From a virus: DNA of 64,000 nucleotides. Position 1 is the stretch's first letter, and every line of letters starts with the position of its first letter. The notes under the pieces were generated by a model that saw nothing but the letters and a program-made list of their open reading frames with translations, made no database searches and had not been told where the DNA came from. The position numbers and the translations under genes are program-made. Location of the stretch: positions 1 to 64,000 of IMG/VR virus record IMGVR_UViG_3300046740_000358; one strand, written 5' to 3'. Shown piece after piece: positions 8,135 to 15,518 of this stretch.

Positions 8135-8800
8135 TCACTTGCGCCCGATCCCACGGCAGAGGTCGACGACCTGGTGGGCCTCGGCGGCGCTCATCTCGGC
8201 GATGTGAACCTGCTGATCGCGCCCCATCTGGGTGGTCAGCCAGCGGTAGCCGGCCCCGCGGGCTTCGTTCTTGGAACACCCGTCACGCTTCGCCTTGGCC
8301 TTGCACAGGCGATCGAATTCAGCGTGGGCCGCAATCCTCGCCGTCCTAGTCGTCGGGCCGCCAGGGCGCCCGAGGGCCCGCTGCGTCCCCGCGTGGCAAC
8401 CAACGTACGCGCCGCAGTCGACGCACCGCCAGAACCAAGGCTCGACACCGCCTCGAGCGCGCGGGTTCCAACGCGGGTAGATCTCGCCGCCCTTCACCAG
8501 TTTGGACGTCGCCCCGCACTCGACACAGGTCGGCGCCGGCGGTGGTGGCGGCGCTGGCTCGGCCGGTTCAGCCGCCTTGGCCAGCACCAGCGCGGCATGC
8601 GGTGGGCAGTGATCCTTGTCGCCGTCCTTCGTCGTGCACCGCTCGCAGAGCCTGTGGTCGCAGGTTCCAGACTTCCGGCGGGACACCGGGTAGTCGCACT
8701 CAAGGGTCGCCCAGTTTTGGCAGGAAGGGACGGTGCACTTCACCCGCGGCGCGCGGCCGCCGCAGATGAACCCGCCGGGGATGGGGCGGCAGTCCCTCAT
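8135..8800 (-). CDS. zinc-finger protein with C-terminal DUF3268 domain
   Basis: 221 residues. The N-terminal part has many Cys/His (VKCTVPSCQNWATLECDYPV, GTCDHRLCERC) typical of a zinc-binding domain. After a Pro-rich linker (AEPAPPPPPAP) comes CVECGATSKLVKGGEIYPRW, then CVDCGAYVGCHAGTQRALG and RGAGYRWLTTQMGRD. These match the DUF3268 zinc-finger-containing domain of phage proteins. The role is unknown, probably nucleic-acid binding. The gene is coupled to both neighbours; the double-domain arrangement is longer than the usual stand-alone DUF3268. Confidence 0.75.
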   Translation of the reverse strand: MRDCRPIPGGFICGGRAPRVKCTVPSCQNWATLECDYPVSRRKSGTCDHRLCERCTTKDGDKDHCPPHAALVLAKAAEPAEPAPPPPPAPTCVECGATSKLVKGGEIYPRWNPRARGGVEPWFWRCVDCGAYVGCHAGTQRALGRPGGPTTRTARIAAHAEFDRLCKAKAKRDGCSKNEARGAGYRWLTTQMGRDQQVHIAEMSAAEAHQVVDLCRGIGRK

Positions 8801-9342
8801 TCGTGCGCGCTCTCGACCCGATCTCCGTCGTGCAAGTCAGACCACGATTTCCAGCCGGCCTCGGTCAGTTCACGTGAGTAGACCTCGCCCCGCGGAAGGA
8901 GCGGCACCTTGAAGTCGGGGGACGTGAAGACGCGATAGTGCCAGACGTCGTGTTTCTTTCCGTGTTCGGAGAACGGCGGCTCGGCCCAGATCAGGCGCTT
9001 CCACTGGCCGAAGAAAAACTCGACCCACTTCTCGGTCAGCGCGACGTGCTTCGGCGCCAGCCCGCTGGTCTCCCTGTCTTGGAAGGACAGTGATAGGTGG
9101 AGGCACCTCGAGTAGTCGGGGTTCTTCCACCAGCCTGACGAGTGCATCCCGTCGTCCCGAGTGAAGATCAGCGTGGACCCTGGATCCGTCGGCACGTGGC
9201 GCTTGCACCGATTGAAGTAGGTAAGCGCCTCGCGCGTCTCAAGGCGTCCAGTGTAGATGCCGTACTGGCACACGCGCTTCATGGCGCTTGCAACGGCTGC
9301 CATCTGGTCGTCGGTCGGGGGCGGTGGTATCTCGGTCTTCAT
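8797..9342 (-). CDS. hypothetical protein, 181 aa
   Basis: Start at ATG 9342 (MKTEIPPPPTDDQM), which overlaps the upstream stop as ATGA; the longer frame to 9588 overlaps two other genes. Aromatic-rich alpha/beta protein (KWVEFFFGQWKRLIWAEPPFSEH, VWHYRVFTSPDFKVPLLPRGE). No family recognised. It sits among small early genes upstream of the DUF3268 gene. Confidence 0.6.
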   Translation of the reverse strand: MKTEIPPPPTDDQMAAVASAMKRVCQYGIYTGRLETREALTYFNRCKRHVPTDPGSTLIFTRDDGMHSSGWWKNPDYSRCLHLSLSFQDRETSGLAPKHVALTEKWVEFFFGQWKRLIWAEPPFSEHGKKHDVWHYRVFTSPDFKVPLLPRGEVYSRELTEAGWKSWSDLHDGDRVESAHE

Positions 9343-9539
9343 CGGTTTGCTCCTATCGCGCGGAACTCCCAGCCCGCCGCCTTCAGCCGCCCGAGCTCGC
9401 CAATGGGGCACCTCCCCAAGTCCACGCGCCCCGACACCGTCAGCCCCCGGCCTCCGTGGCGTGGAGGGGCAATCAGGACGTGCCAGCGGCCTACGCGGGC
9501 GGGGTGGGTGGCAACGTGGGTGGCGAGGTGGCGCTTCAC
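9339..9539 (-). CDS. hypothetical protein, 66 aa
   Basis: GTG 9539 overlaps the upstream stop (GTGA) and the stop overlaps the next ATG, so this start was chosen over one at 9584. The protein is basic with a short beta-rich centre (VGRWHVLIAPPRHGGRGL). No family recognised. Confidence 0.5.
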   Translation of the reverse strand: MKRHLATHVATHPARVGRWHVLIAPPRHGGRGLTVSGRVDLGRCPIGELGRLKAAGWEFRAIGANR

Positions 9540-9766
9540 GAGACGACACCAAGGGCGTGCACCACGAGGACGCGCTTGCGCCAATCATTCGTTTTCCGGC
9601 TGGTCAACAGCCCGGCGCCAATTCGCTCCTTGAGCGCGTCGGAGACCTGTTTCTCGCTGAGGCCGAAGCGCACGGACATCTGACCGTTGGTCGGTGAGGT
9701 CCCGTCGTGCTGGCGCTTGAATTCCTCGACGAACACCAGAAGCGGATCGAGGCCGGATTTCATCAC
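9536..9766 (-). CDS. small winged-helix-like protein
   Basis: 75-76 residues, starting GTG 9766 or ATG 9763. The segment LLVFVEEFKRQHDGTSPTNGQMSVRFGLSEKQVSDALKERIGAGLLTSRK reads as a helix-turn-helix with wing: it resembles the pattern in which a two-residue variant of 'sxxeLAxxlglsxxtvxraLxxLexxGLi' occurs. A small DNA-binding regulator is plausible. The gene is in the early operon, coupled to both neighbours. Confidence 0.6.
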   Translation of the reverse strand: MMKSGLDPLLVFVEEFKRQHDGTSPTNGQMSVRFGLSEKQVSDALKERIGAGLLTSRKTNDWRKRVLVVHALGVVS

Positions 9767-9966
9767 ACACCGTCCATGTAAAAGACCTTAGCTAGTTGCT
9801 CAAACGTGGCGCATCGCACGCCGTCGAATTCTCGGCAGGAGCACTCGGCCGACGTCTCGCACGGCCCCATGACCACCAGCGTGGCGTCAGCGATGACGCA
9901 GGAACAGCCCTCGTGTCCCGGGCGCGGGAGGTTCGGGCGCACGACAAACGGCGTGACGTCGATCAT
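9763..9966 (-). CDS. hypothetical Cys-rich protein, 67 aa
   Basis: ATG 9966 (MIDVTPFVVRPN) overlaps the stop of the DUF1643 gene. It has five Cys, including CSCVIADATLVVMGPC and ECSCREFDGVRC, which suggests a small metal-binding fold. No family recognised. Confidence 0.55.
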   Translation of the reverse strand: MIDVTPFVVRPNLPRPGHEGCSCVIADATLVVMGPCETSAECSCREFDGVRCATFEQLAKVFYMDGV

Positions 9967-10481
9967 GCGCCCCTCGTCGCGAACGGAACGATCTGGGTGT
10001 GGGGTGGTAGGAAGAGGGGGTGTTTCGGCCAGCCGTCCTTGGTGCGCCCGAAGCAATGCACCACGGGCTTGTGCCGCAACAGCGCCGCCCGCACCTCGGA
10101 CGTCCGCAGTTCAAGCACGCGGTGCTTGAGCGGGATCGCGCCCCAAGCGGCAACCACCACCTCACAGCGCGCGCACATGGCTGCGATCGCGGGGTCGTTG
10201 TCGACGGGCGTGAACACGTCGAGGCCCGCCCGGATCGCGTCCACCAAGCGGTCGGGGTCCGTGGCCCGAAAGGGCGAGACGTTGACGACCATGATCCCGT
10301 CGAAGCCGTTGTGCGCGGCGATGCGACAGACGGACCTGATCGTGTTGTCGTTGCTCGTCTTGTCGTCGACGAACTCCTCCGATGCCATCGAAGGGTTGAC
10401 CATGCAGATACCAAGGGGCCGCGTTGGGTTGTCCGTGATGCTTCGTCGAAGGGTGAAGCGGTACGTGGTCGGCTCGCTCAT
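9963..10481 (-). CDS. DUF1643 family protein
   Basis: 172 residues from ATG 10481, coupled to the methyltransferase upstream (ATGA). The family pattern is clear: YRFTLRRSI, LGICMVNPSMASEEFVDDKTS, then VNVSPFRATDP and VVVAAWGA, and RTKDGWPKHPLFLPPHT near the end. DUF1643 proteins are frequent in phages and mobile elements, often near DNA modification genes; their activity is not known. The neighbour here is indeed a cytosine methyltransferase. Confidence 0.85.
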   Translation of the reverse strand: MSEPTTYRFTLRRSITDNPTRPLGICMVNPSMASEEFVDDKTSNDNTIRSVCRIAAHNGFDGIMVVNVSPFRATDPDRLVDAIRAGLDVFTPVDNDPAIAAMCARCEVVVAAWGAIPLKHRVLELRTSEVRAALLRHKPVVHCFGRTKDGWPKHPLFLPPHTQIVPFATRGA

Positions 10482-12175
10482 TGTCCACTCGCTTTCCGTT
10501 GCTCGGCGATCGCCCGTCCCACCGCTTCGCCCATCGCGATCGGCATGGCCATTCCGATTTGCTTCCATCGGGCCGACTTGGTGACCCCCGAGAAGTACCA
10601 CCGGCGGACCTCCCCGCAGAACCTGCACTTCTCCCCCGGGCGCACGCCGTCGCGCATCAGCCCCGGCGTCTCGGCGTCCACCTGGTGGCCCACGCAATCC
10701 CCATCTGGGAACCCCTGCAGGATGGCGGCCGCGCGCTCCGACAGGATGACGGCGTTCGGGCCCTTGTGCTGGGAATTGCCCACCGCCGGATCGTGGTGAC
10801 CGGGCGTGCCCATGCGCTCGTCGCCCTGGATGGTCGTCGACGGCCTATCCCACGGCCACTCCAGCGTGGTCCCGTTCCCCATCTCATTGCTCAGGACGGC
10901 GGGGGCGGGGTCGGCGCCGGTGGCAAACGTCTGGCAGCGCGCGCCGCGGGTCGGGCCTACCGTGCGCTCGAGTTGGGGGACGTCATCGACCAGCAGCGAC
11001 GTACCACCGCGCGAGTTCCGCCCGCCGTTGGTCTTGATGGTGCGGCCCGGCTCGTCGAGCTTGCTCTCCGGGTGGTTGTCCCAGGAGCGAGCCGCGGGGA
11101 CCGCCAGCGCTCGGCCGCCCTGCGCTCCCCTGTTCGCCCGTGAACCCGTGACCGCTGGCGCTGGCGCATCGAGTGTCGCAGGCGGGTGCCTGTCGTTGAA
11201 AGTGTTTGTCGCCGGCGCTCGGTGCGGCGCGGTCGCAATCAGGACCTGGCCGCCCTTGATCCCTTCGTGCGACGTCACCACCCGAGCGGGTTCGTCGGGC
11301 CGGCTGCAGACGGACTCGTCGCCGCCATTCGGGACGTATGCCATCGGTTCCGGCGCCGGCACGCCCGCGATCAAGATCTGGCCTCCCTTGTGGTGCTGGC
11401 GCGCGGTGACGGTTCGCGCCGCCTCGTCGCCCGTCGAGCATCGCGTGTCGTCGCCGCCGTTCTTTCGCCCGTCCTCTCCCCGCGCGCGCATCCGCATGTT
11501 CACCGGGCGTCCGAGCTCGGCCAGGGGGAGGTGTTCCAGCGCCTGGCGGCAAGTCACGTAGGGCAGCAGCGCGTGCCCGTCGAACGATGCTTGTCCCGTG
11601 GCGGGGGCGTGGGTCGGCGCCGGCCACTTCACGCACGGGCCGTCGAGATGGCCGAACCAGAACGGGCGGGACCGGAATTGCGGCACGCCGAACGAGACCG
11701 CGTTGAGAGACGCGAAGTCGCGAACGCAGTACCCGACCGCCGCGAGCGGGGCCAGCACCTCTTGCACCACGTGCCACGACGTCGAGTCCTCGAGCCCCGG
11801 CACGTTGCCGATCAGGTACGCGCGCGGCCGCAGCAACCGAATGATCTCGGCGGTGACGTGGAGACAGTCCCGCTCGTCAGCGGTCCCCAAGCGCTTCCCG
11901 GCCCGGCTCCAAGGGGTGCAAGGCGGGTCGGCAACGATCAGGTCCAGCCGATCGCCAAACTGCGCCGGCGTGTGCCCGTCCAACGTCGGGCGCCATCCGT
12001 GGCGGACCATCTCCGCCAGATCGTTCACGTCGATCTGGATCGGCCGGTGCCCGTGGTTGCGCTCGTACGAATCGCAGGCGTCGGCGTCTTTGTCGAAGGC
12101 CATGTGCATCTTCACGCCAGCGCGGCGAAGGCCCTCCGCCAATCCACCGCTGCAAGGGAATAACTCTATGTTCAC
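10478..12175 (-). CDS. C5-cytosine DNA methyltransferase with repeat-rich middle region
   Basis: 565 residues, GTG start at 12175 (GTGA overlap). Motif I FPCSGGLAEGLRRAG, motif IV ADPPCTPWS with the catalytic Cys, motif VIII QFRSRPFWFG, and C-terminal motifs IX/X including LQGFPDGD and GMAMPIAMGEAVGRAI. Motif VI, normally ENV, reads IGNVPGL (Gly replaces the catalytic Glu), which could weaken activity. Residues 225-430 replace a compact target-recognition domain with four or more loose repeats of the type DEPARVVTSxxGxKGGQVLIA. Probable role is protection of phage DNA from host restriction. Confidence 0.9.
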   Translation of the reverse strand: MNIELFPCSGGLAEGLRRAGVKMHMAFDKDADACDSYERNHGHRPIQIDVNDLAEMVRHGWRPTLDGHTPAQFGDRLDLIVADPPCTPWSRAGKRLGTADERDCLHVTAEIIRLLRPRAYLIGNVPGLEDSTSWHVVQEVLAPLAAVGYCVRDFASLNAVSFGVPQFRSRPFWFGHLDGPCVKWPAPTHAPATGQASFDGHALLPYVTCRQALEHLPLAELGRPVNMRMRARGEDGRKNGGDDTRCSTGDEAARTVTARQHHKGGQILIAGVPAPEPMAYVPNGGDESVCSRPDEPARVVTSHEGIKGGQVLIATAPHRAPATNTFNDRHPPATLDAPAPAVTGSRANRGAQGGRALAVPAARSWDNHPESKLDEPGRTIKTNGGRNSRGGTSLLVDDVPQLERTVGPTRGARCQTFATGADPAPAVLSNEMGNGTTLEWPWDRPSTTIQGDERMGTPGHHDPAVGNSQHKGPNAVILSERAAAILQGFPDGDCVGHQVDAETPGLMRDGVRPGEKCRFCGEVRRWYFSGVTKSARWKQIGMAMPIAMGEAVGRAIAEQRKASGQ

Positions 12176-12363
12176 TGGTCGGTCTCCTCGTCTTCAATCG
12201 GTTCCCGCTCGCGCGGCAGTCGCTTCCTGGGGCGCAGCAGTTTCACATGCGATGCCCACACCACGAACGTGTATCCGGTGATCAGCCGCGGTGCCGCCCG
12301 CCAACCGATGCCAGCGCTGGATAGGCGGACGAGATCGCCAACGCGGAGTTCGGCGCGCGCCAT
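12172..12363 (-). CDS. hypothetical protein, 63 aa
   Basis: ATG 12363 overlaps the upstream stop as TGATG; the longer in-frame start at 12405 would overlap that gene. The protein reads as a small beta barrel followed by a basic then acidic tail (ELRVGDLVRLSSAGIGW, VKLLRPRKRLPRERE). SH3- or KOW-like fold possible, not proven. Confidence 0.55.
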   Translation of the reverse strand: MARAELRVGDLVRLSSAGIGWRAAPRLITGYTFVVWASHVKLLRPRKRLPREREPIEDEETDQ

Positions 12364-12596
12364 CAGGTCCACTTCGCGATCAGTTCCGGGGTCAGGCCCT
12401 GGCACATCAACCGTTCGGCCACCCTTGCCCGCGAGGTTCCGTGCAGCCCCGTCTTTGCAAGTTCGTCCAGCATGGCCGCCACGACAGGGGCGACCGTCAT
12501 TGTCACCCTGACGCCGCGGTCGTACGCGCGCCCAGTCGCACGCATATGACGGCGGGCCTTCGCCAGTTCCAGGGCGACTCGAGAAGCCGAAGGCAT
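12363..12596 (-). CDS. ribbon-helix-helix-like protein
   Basis: 77 residues. GVRVTMTVAPVVAAMLDELAKTG, then TSRARVAERLMCQGLTPEL, fits a ribbon-helix-helix fold: one beta strand, then two helices joined by a Gly-Thr-Ser turn. Such dimers bind operator DNA. One of at least six RHH-type proteins in the window. Confidence 0.6.
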   Translation of the reverse strand: MPSASRVALELAKARRHMRATGRAYDRGVRVTMTVAPVVAAMLDELAKTGLHGTSRARVAERLMCQGLTPELIAKWT

Positions 12597-13007
12597 CTAC
12601 TCGTCTCGCCCTGGAACGCTAGAGCGCCGTGCGGCCTTCATCGCCCCGTTGACCTTGACCAACCTGGCGCCCTGAGCGTCGGCCTTCACCTTGTCGAACC
12701 GGAGTTGCTTGCACGTCGGGCACGTGATGCCGGCGCCGGACATCGAGAAGCGGAGGTGAGACCCGCGCTCCGTGCACGCGGCCACGTCCATCGCAGGACC
12801 AACGCGGGCGTGGACGGGCACGCGCTCGAGTTCGGCGATGGCTGCAACGATGGCCGCCTGCAACCCGGGGAGAGACGCGATCCTTTCGGGAGACAGCACC
12901 TGGGCAGCTAGTCCCGACGTCAGCGACTGCTCGATGTCGGCGATGACGATGGTCATGCGATCGATCACCCGGCGCTTCATCGGCGCCGGGACGTCGAGCC
13001 ACTTCAT
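12597..13007 (-). CDS. hypothetical protein with C-terminal CxxC zinc motif, 136 aa
   Basis: Start ATG 13007 (MKWLDVPAPMKRRVIDRM) overlaps the upstream stop; the longer frame to 13301 lies in another gene. Helical N-terminus to residue 75, then VAACTERGSHLRFSMSGAGITCPTCKQLRFD, a CPTC knuckle with a possible partner Cys about 20 residues earlier. Basic tail (VKVNGAMKAARRSS) suggests nucleic-acid binding. No family recognised. Confidence 0.6.
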   Translation of the reverse strand: MKWLDVPAPMKRRVIDRMTIVIADIEQSLTSGLAAQVLSPERIASLPGLQAAIVAAIAELERVPVHARVGPAMDVAACTERGSHLRFSMSGAGITCPTCKQLRFDKVKADAQGARLVKVNGAMKAARRSSVPGRDE

Positions 13008-13285
13008 GGTCGCGCCCCCAGCGGGTTCTCGTCGTCGAGTTCCAGTCCGAGACCCGCCAGCCAGTCCACGTACGCCGGCAGCGGCGACCCCAGCAGGTAC
13101 CGCGACCCGCTGTGCGTGGTGACCGTCCTCCCCTCGGCCGCGACCACCTTGGACGTGATGATGCACTCCCCGTCGAGGTCGACGAACCCGGACAGATGCG
13201 CCGGGGCGAAGTGCGGGCGCACCCGCTGGGCCCGGCTGCCCACAAGTTCCCAGTTCGCGAGGGTGATAACGGACTTCGAGCTCAT
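13004..13285 (-). CDS. hypothetical protein, 93 aa
   Basis: ATG 13285 (MSSKSVITLANWELVG) overlaps the stop of the upstream 42-residue gene as ATGA. Beta-rich (GFVDLDGECIITSKVVAAEGRTVTTHSGSRY). The pattern of short strands with a central ECIITS resembles small phage domains that form OB- or SH3-like barrels; no firm family. Confidence 0.55.
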   Translation of the reverse strand: MSSKSVITLANWELVGSRAQRVRPHFAPAHLSGFVDLDGECIITSKVVAAEGRTVTTHSGSRYLLGSPLPAYVDWLAGLGLELDDENPLGARP

Positions 13286-13410
13286 CGAAACCACTCGTCA
13301 ACGATGAAGCCGTGCCGGCTGGCCCAGCGCCGGAACAGTTTGGCTTCCTTCCGCGCCTTCCGGTTCGACCTTCCCCGGTGTAGGTAGTGGACTTGTCGGC
13401 GCGTCTTCAT
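13282..13410 (-). CDS. 42-residue basic protein
   Basis: Short ORF coupled at both ends: ATG 13410 overlaps the stop of the membrane peptide upstream, and its TGA overlaps the next ATG. The protein starts MKTRRQVHYLHRGRSNRKAR and has an FRRWASRHGFIVDEWF tail. It is highly basic, so nucleic-acid binding is possible. Support is the perfect overlaps at both ends. Confidence 0.5.
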   Translation of the reverse strand: MKTRRQVHYLHRGRSNRKARKEAKLFRRWASRHGFIVDEWFR

Positions 13411-13532
13411 CGGCACACCAGCCACGAGGCCACGCCTGCCAGCGCAGCGAGAACCAGCAAGGCCCGGCCCTCTCGTCGGTAGCGCCGGGAACGCTGGTCG
13501 GGGGTTTCGGTCACAAGTTGCGGGGGATTCAA
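13407..13532 (-). CDS. 41-residue single-span membrane peptide
   Basis: TTG start at 13532 overlaps the upstream stop (TTGA); GTG 13514 is an alternative. The basic N-terminal half (TPDQRSRRYRREGR) is followed by a hydrophobic span ALLVLAALAGVASWLVC. Predicted C-out if the positive-inside rule holds. Role unknown; holin-like small membrane peptides occur in phages, but nothing here proves that. Confidence 0.5.
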   Translation of the reverse strand: MNPPQLVTETPDQRSRRYRREGRALLVLAALAGVASWLVCR

Positions 13533-14107
13533 GATGCCACCTCCTGTTTCAATTCTTCCATCGCCGCTCGCAGGGCCCGCACCTCACGGGACCGCTCCGC
13601 CGCTCGCCTGTAACGCCCCAGCGCCGCCACCACCGCCGTCACCGGGATGCCGTACCGCCTCCCCAGGTCGATGTAGACGCCGTAGTAGCGCCCCTCGTGC
13701 ACCACCGCCCCCATCTCCCGAATGAACCTCGGCAGGCCGCGGGCGGCGTACTGCTCGGCCGCGAGGATTGCCGCGTCCAGCGTGGCCACGCGGGCGGCGA
13801 GCTGCGCAGTCGACACGAGGTCTTCTGGTGACGGGGCGCGCCCGGCCGACGTCGGTTCGAAGGCCACCGCTCGAATCGTTGCGAGGTCGTACCCCCTCGC
13901 CAGTCGATTGTCGTCGGTCACGCTCACCGGCAGGGCCCAATGGGTCACGCGGCGCAAAACCTCCTTGCGCTGGAACCCGTCGAAGCGTCCGGCGTCGAGC
14001 GCGACGAGGGTGGCCTCCTGGGCGATGTCATCGCGGGAGACGCCCTGCCATCGGCGAGCGGCCCAGCTGGAAAACTTGGTGATTGCAAGGGTTGTTGAGG
14101 GGGTCAT
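13529..14107 (-). CDS. possible sigma-factor-like transcription protein
   Basis: 192 residues from ATG 14107 (ATGA overlap). Residues 10-50 (SSWAARRWQGVSRDDIAQEATLVALDAGRFD) resemble sigma70 region 2, with DDIAQEA like the usual DDLVQEG. The C-terminal third has a helical segment with IDLGRRYGIPVTAVVAALGRYRR, which could be a helix-turn-helix. Region 4 is not obvious. If real, it could redirect RNA polymerase to phage promoters. The resemblance is weak and rests mainly on region 2. Confidence 0.45.
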   Translation of the reverse strand: MTPSTTLAITKFSSWAARRWQGVSRDDIAQEATLVALDAGRFDGFQRKEVLRRVTHWALPVSVTDDNRLARGYDLATIRAVAFEPTSAGRAPSPEDLVSTAQLAARVATLDAAILAAEQYAARGLPRFIREMGAVVHEGRYYGVYIDLGRRYGIPVTAVVAALGRYRRAAERSREVRALRAAMEELKQEVAS

Positions 14108-14382
14108 TCTGACGGCTCCAGATGCCGGGCAAGATGCTTTTCGATGACGTCCGCAAGGTGAAGGTGCTCGTCCCAGTCGTTGTCGCCGTGGTCGGCGCAG
14201 ACGGAGCGGAGCGCGGCTACGGTCGCTTCCCGCTCCAAGATCCACTTCGCCCGCGTGGCCTCCGTATCCTCGTAGCCAAGCTCCATCAGGCACCGCTGCA
14301 GCACCGACGTCCACGCCGCGCGGTGTCCCCGGATCCAAACCCGCTCCCCTTCGTCGGTTCTGTCGGCTTCGATGGTGCTCAC
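14104..14382 (-). CDS. hypothetical helical protein, 92 aa
   Basis: Coupled by ATGA overlaps at both ends. Mainly helical and acidic (VLQRCLMELGYEDTEATRAKWILEREATVAALRSVCADHG, HLHLADVIEKHLARHLEPSE). The last helix could form a dimer contact. No family recognised. Confidence 0.6.
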   Translation of the reverse strand: MSTIEADRTDEGERVWIRGHRAAWTSVLQRCLMELGYEDTEATRAKWILEREATVAALRSVCADHGDNDWDEHLHLADVIEKHLARHLEPSE

Positions 14383-14657
14383 GGCTTCACCGCCCGTGCG
14401 GCGTCCGCCTGCCCGGCGAGCTTCGCGGCCCGTTCAAGGACATCAGGGTCTGTCCACGACTGCGCCACGCCAGCCCGATTGTTTCTCTCGGCCGCACGTC
14501 GAAGAAAAGCCAGGCCGAATTCGCGACAAGCGTCGAGGCCCATATTCACCACGGACGGCGCGTGGAGTTCGTGTGCAAGCTCCCGCGCATCCTCCTGCGT
14601 GCCGCACGCGAAATAGGTTCCGTGGTGACACACGACGGGATACCCGCTTTCGGTCAC
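14379..14657 (-). CDS. hypothetical protein, 92 aa
   Basis: GTG 14657 overlaps the upstream stop (GTGA); the ORF extends to 14723 but only inside that gene. Mixed alpha/beta with VVCHHGTYFACGTQEDARELAHELH near the N-terminus, then a helical C-terminus (DVLERAAKLAGQADAARAVK). No family recognised. Confidence 0.55.
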   Translation of the reverse strand: MTESGYPVVCHHGTYFACGTQEDARELAHELHAPSVVNMGLDACREFGLAFLRRAAERNNRAGVAQSWTDPDVLERAAKLAGQADAARAVKP

Positions 14658-14944
14658 GGCTTCGCCGCCCGTGCGGCGTCTCGCCACGCTTCGATCCCGC
14701 CGGCCCTGATCTCGATAGCGCACGCCTGCAGTTCGAGCTTTCGCGCTACCGCGCCATCATGCAGGGCCGCCGCCTTTGCTTCGAGGTATGCGGCCACCTG
14801 GTCCGTCGTTAGGCCAAGGACCGGAGGATTCGCCGAGTTCAAGCGTCCGCACGCCCGCCCCCATCGGTGCGCCAAGAAAGCGGCACCAGCCCACAGCACG
14901 GAGAGGATCGCTCCGAAAGCAAGAAACACTCGCTCCGAAACCAT
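14654..14944 (-). CDS. small membrane-anchored protein, 96 aa
   Basis: Residues 3-25 (SERVFLAFGAILSVLWAGAAFLA) form a hydrophobic N-terminal anchor, followed by a soluble helical domain (TTDQVAAYLEAKAAALHDGAVARKLELQACAIEI). ATG 14944 overlaps the upstream stop as TGATG; GTG 14947 is an alternative. The C-terminal helix pattern (LDAARxAP/AARAAKP) resembles the neighbouring genes' ends, perhaps by duplication. Role unknown. Confidence 0.55.
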   Translation of the reverse strand: MVSERVFLAFGAILSVLWAGAAFLAHRWGRACGRLNSANPPVLGLTTDQVAAYLEAKAAALHDGAVARKLELQACAIEIRAGGIEAWRDAARAAKP

Positions 14945-15444
14945 CACGGCGCCTTCCGTGCGGCGTCTAGGGCCGCGAGGATGGTTGCCGCCGCCCGCTC
15001 GCCCTTGTTATCCGCTGGGCTGTGGCCGGAGCCGTACTCTCGGAGTTCTCCGAGCGTCAGACGCAGCGCCGCCTCCATCTCAGGCGCCAGCCGGATCATC
15101 TCGCGGGCGAGGGGAGATGCCAGTTCAATCCAGGAAGCGTCGTTGGTAAGTGTCAAGACGTCCGCACAGTTGGCGTCTTCCAACCCCCAGGCCATGCCGT
15201 ACTCTCGCCACCGCCACGGCGCGGGGTGCTCGCCTGTGCCGGCGCGCGACGCGACCTGCGCCGGATGCTCGGTCGGATGCGATCCGGCGCCCGCGATGCC
15301 CTCGGACGCGACGTAAGTCTGGTTGCCGCCCACTCCCCCCACTGACACGACGAACGCCTGTGGGGCATGGCCAGCAACGATGGTCGCCTCGTCATGTGGT
15401 CGTTTGACGGCCTCGCCGCCCTCGTGCTTCTCTTCGTCTGACAT
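14944..15444 (-). CDS. hypothetical protein, 166 aa; paralogue of the gene at 62495-62866
   Basis: Start at ATG 15444 (MSDEEKHEGGEAVKRPHDE) rather than 15522, which would cross the strong hairpin at 15488-15518. The C-terminal 100 residues read GEHPAPWRWREYGMAWGLED, then ELASPLAREMIRLAPEMEAAL and ATILAALDAAR. The same blocks occur in the same order in the protein at 62495-62866. The N-terminal 65 residues are unique, Gly/Val-rich and probably flexible. No known family; duplication of an unexplained phage domain. Confidence 0.65.
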   Translation of the reverse strand: MSDEEKHEGGEAVKRPHDEATIVAGHAPQAFVVSVGGVGGNQTYVASEGIAGAGSHPTEHPAQVASRAGTGEHPAPWRWREYGMAWGLEDANCADVLTLTNDASWIELASPLAREMIRLAPEMEAALRLTLGELREYGSGHSPADNKGERAAATILAALDAARKAP

Positions 15445-15487
15445 CGGGTCTCCTCCGTTCAGGGGACTTGCGGGTGAACCTGGAAAG

Positions 15488-15518
15488 CCCCGGGGGCGCG
15501 AGTGAGGCGCCCCCGGGG
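15488..15518 (-). terminator. strong GC hairpin directly after a stop codon, probable transcription stop
   Basis: A perfect 12-base-pair stem (left arm 15488-15499, right arm 15507-15518) with a 7-base loop starts immediately after the TGA at 15519-15521. On the minus strand only CTTTCC follows, not a strong T-tract, so it may be a partial terminator or mRNA-stabilising end. It separates RusA-to-15519 from the rest of the early block. Confidence 0.5.
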
